DNA from: Actinomycetota bacterium
GTDB lineage: Bacteria; Actinomycetota; Thermoleophilia; Gaiellales; Gaiellaceae
Direction: 5' to 3'
Assembly: GCA_013812465.1 (NCBI GenBank)
Contig: JACCTK010000163.1
Coordinates: 1-7,438, forward strand
DNA: 7,438 nt
Shown: positions 6,430-7,438 of the stretch, in pieces
Position numbering within the stretch: position 1 is the stretch's first letter
Layout: each line of letters begins with the position of its first letter
The notes under the pieces: model-generated
What the model saw: the letters and a program-made list of their open reading frames with translations, nothing else
Told to the model about the DNA's origin: nothing
The model's database searches: none
Position numbers and translations under genes: made by a program

Positions 6430-7184
6430 TCGCGTCGTCCCGCGCCGGCAGCGGCTCCCGGCCGGCGGACCACCCGCGCGCCGCTCGACTGCGCCAGCGC
6501 CTTGACCACGATCTCGTCCACGTTGACGTGCAGCGGGCGGGTGAGCGCGAACATCACACAGTCGGCGATCTCCTCGGGAGTGACCGGATCGACTCCCTCG
6601 TACACCGCCTTCGCCGCGTCCACGTCTCCTCGGTAGCGGACGAGCGAGAATTCGCTCTCGACCAGACCCGCATCGACGGTCGTGATCCGGATCGGACGTC
6701 CGAGGAGATCCTCGCGTAGCGCATAGACGAAGCCGCGGACCGCGAACTTCGCCGCGACGTAGGAAGCCGCGTCCTGGTACGCCTGGCGGCCCGCAACGGA
6801 TCCCATGAAGAGGATGTGGCCCTCGTCGTTCAAGTGCGGCAGGCAGAGACGCGTCATGCGCAGCACGCCGTCCACATTCGTGTGCAGGACGGTCTGCTCG
6901 TCCTCGGGATTCGACTCCCAGAACGGGTAGCGGCCGAGAGCAAGCCCCGCGTTGTTGAAGAGGATGTCGACGCCTCCGAGCTCGCTGGCGGCGCGGCCGA
7001 CGAACGCCGCGGCGCTCTCCTCGTCCATGACATCGAGTGGAAGCGCGAGGTCGGCCTCGACCCGCTCGACGCGGCGCGCGCCGCCGACGACGCGCACGCC
7101 CGCCTCCCGCAGCTTGCGCGCCGTCGCCGCGCCGATGCCGCTCGAGGCGCCCGTGACGATCGCCGTTTTGCCCGCGAGATCCAC
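6423..7184 (-). CDS. Short-chain dehydrogenase/reductase, YdfG-like
   Basis: This is a 253-residue classical SDR, a cytosolic NAD(P)-dependent alcohol or hydroxy-acid oxidoreductase. The cofactor motif is TGASSGIG (11-18), followed by NNAG (77-80). The catalytic tetrad is Asn103, Ser129, Tyr142 and Lys146 (YVAAK). Basic residues after the second strand (ARR, 36-38) favour NADP(H). DAGLVESEFS (171-180) replaces the usual PG turn and resembles the serine/3-hydroxy acid dehydrogenases of the YdfG group, where an acidic or similar residue stands at this place. The last 15 residues or so (RRPGAAAGAGRREC) are Arg/Ala/Gly-rich, look like unstructured tail, and coincide with the approach to the next gene. 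The GTG start at 7184 gives the family's standard beginning. There is no convincing Shine-Dalgarno sequence, and a TAGGCT box 8 bases upstream suggests a leaderless mRNA. It is the first gene of the five-gene unit. The substrate is unknown. Confidence 0.93.
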   Translation of the reverse strand: MDLAGKTAIVTGASSGIGAATARKLREAGVRVVGGARRVERVEADLALPLDVMDEESAAAFVGRAASELGGVDILFNNAGLALGRYPFWESNPEDEQTVLHTNVDGVLRMTRLCLPHLNDEGHILFMGSVAGRQAYQDAASYVAAKFAVRGFVYALREDLLGRPIRITTVDAGLVESEFSLVRYRGDVDAAKAVYEGVDPVTPEEIADCVMFALTRPLHVNVDEIVVKALAQSSGARVVRRPGAAAGAGRREC

Positions 7185-7191
7185 GGGCGTG

Positions 7192-7197
7192 AGCCTA
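7192..7197 (-). promoter_or_regulatory. Candidate -10 element for leaderless SDR transcript
   Basis: TAGGCT on the minus strand fits the actinobacterial TANNNT -10 consensus. It ends 7 bases before the GTG of the dehydrogenase gene, so transcription would begin at or within a base or two of the start codon. This fits the lack of a Shine-Dalgarno sequence there. No good -35 match is seen at the expected 17-18 base spacing, so the call rests on the -10 box and its position only. Confidence 0.4.
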
Positions 7198-7218
7198 GAT
7201 GGTTGGCCACCTCGAACC

Positions 7219-7242
7219 GGGGTCTGGCTGAAGCCAGACCCC
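7219..7242. repeat. Perfect 10-bp inverted repeat with 4-base centre (operator or dispersed palindrome)
   Basis: The left arm GGGGTCTGGC (7219-7228) and right arm GCCAGACCCC (7233-7242) are exact reverse complements around TGAA. As RNA it would be a very stable hairpin on either strand. Neither side is followed by a T-run, and it lies between two divergent genes rather than behind one, so a classical terminator is unlikely. Measured from the proposed start of the five-gene transcript it covers about -35 to -58, where a repressor or activator dimer could bind. Alternatively it is a copy of a genome-wide repetitive extragenic palindrome. Confidence 0.7.
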
Positions 7243-7311
7243 AGCGTTCGTCCCTCGCTGATCCCTCTCGTGAGTGAAGCTCGGCGGTGAGCGCATGCCG
7301 ACAGTCACCAC

Positions 7312-7438
7312 ATGCGGCGGCGTTCTGCAGCTCTACTCCTGCTTGCCTTCGTGGCGTCCGCCGCGCTCTCGTCCGCGGGAGCCAACGCGTCTCGCGCGCC
7401 GGTTCCCGAGATCGTCAGCGTCCAAACGGGCGCCTTCT
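7312..7438 (+). CDS. Exported protein with Sec signal peptide, 3' truncated by window edge
   Basis: The first 42 codons of a secreted protein are visible. The N-terminus MRRRSAALLLLAFVASAALSS has a basic n-region (Arg2-Arg4) and a hydrophobic core (about 6-19). An AxA site, AGANA, ends at residue 26, so signal peptidase I cleavage is expected between Ala26 and Ser27. There is no lipobox cysteine. The mature start (SRAPVPEIVSVQTGAF) is too short to assign a family. The start was chosen because it gives a proper signal peptide. There is no in-frame start between it and the upstream stop at 7288-7290, while an ATG at 7295 leads into an Arg/Pro/Ser-rich frame without a signal. There is no clear Shine-Dalgarno sequence. 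The gene is divergent from the dehydrogenase and separated from it by 127 bases. Confidence 0.75.
   Translation, partial: MRRRSAALLLLAFVASAALSSAGANASRAPVPEIVSVQTGAF

Noticed and set aside
5461..6636. Plus-strand frame of 391 codons opposite the hydrolase and dehydrogenase genes
   Set aside because: It is Arg/Glu/Ala-rich antisense noise. The minus-strand genes explain every conserved motif here.
7219..7242. Intrinsic terminator at the palindrome
   Set aside because: There is no T-run on either side and it lies between divergent genes, so no gene ends there.
7295..7438. Alternative start ATG at 7295 in another frame
   Set aside because: GGTGAG lies a few bases upstream, but the product is Arg/Pro/Ser-rich without a signal peptide, while the 7312 frame gives a textbook one.
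1..7438. Mobile element, phage, CRISPR, tRNA or rRNA
   Set aside because: I saw no transposase or integrase motifs, no spaced repeats, no cloverleaf and no ribosomal sequence. Gene style is uniform along the window.

Overview
The window is gene-dense, very G+C-rich DNA (roughly two thirds G+C by eye), with several GTG starts, stop/start overlaps between neighbours and strongly G/C-ending codons. Gene content and style suggest a high-GC actinobacterium, possibly of the Gaiella/Solirubrobacter (Thermoleophilia) type. That placement is an impression from protein style, not a search result. I see no tRNA, rRNA, CRISPR array, insertion sequence or phage gene.

Left part, plus strand (1-1677). The window opens inside a PLP-dependent trans-sulfuration enzyme (cystathionine gamma-lyase/synthase family, about 255 C-terminal residues present). 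Thirty-one bases later comes a complete metallo-beta-lactamase-fold hydrolase with its own ribosome binding site. The two may be co-transcribed.

Central part, minus strand (7184 down to 1669). Five genes form one very compact transcription unit. In order of transcription they are a YdfG-like short-chain dehydrogenase; a 684-residue debranching-enzyme-like glycoside hydrolase (amylo-alpha-1,6-glucosidase type with its own N-terminal domain); a family 4-like GT-B glycosyltransferase; a DinF-type MATE multidrug/organic-solute antiporter; and a small DUF2237 protein. The junctions are a 7-base overlap, an 8-base gap with the Shine-Dalgarno sequence lying across the upstream stop codon, a GTGA overlap and an ATGA overlap. 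Making, trimming and exporting a small glycosylated compound would fit the hydrolase, glycosyltransferase and transporter together, but no substrate can be read from the sequence. The last gene converges on the metallo-hydrolase gene, and their 3' ends overlap by 9 bases.

Right part (7185-7438). A 127-base divergent intergenic region holds a perfect 10-bp inverted repeat with a TGAA centre, a candidate -10 element suited to leaderless transcription of the five-gene unit, and small interleaved inverted repeats around the start of the next gene. That gene, plus strand from 7312, encodes a protein with a clear Sec signal peptide and runs off the window.

Most genes belong to recognisable families. 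The less explained parts are the five-gene combination, the conserved but uncharacterised DUF2237 protein coupled to a transporter, and the palindrome in the divergent promoter region. I did not find convincing evidence of a wholly new defence or mobile system.
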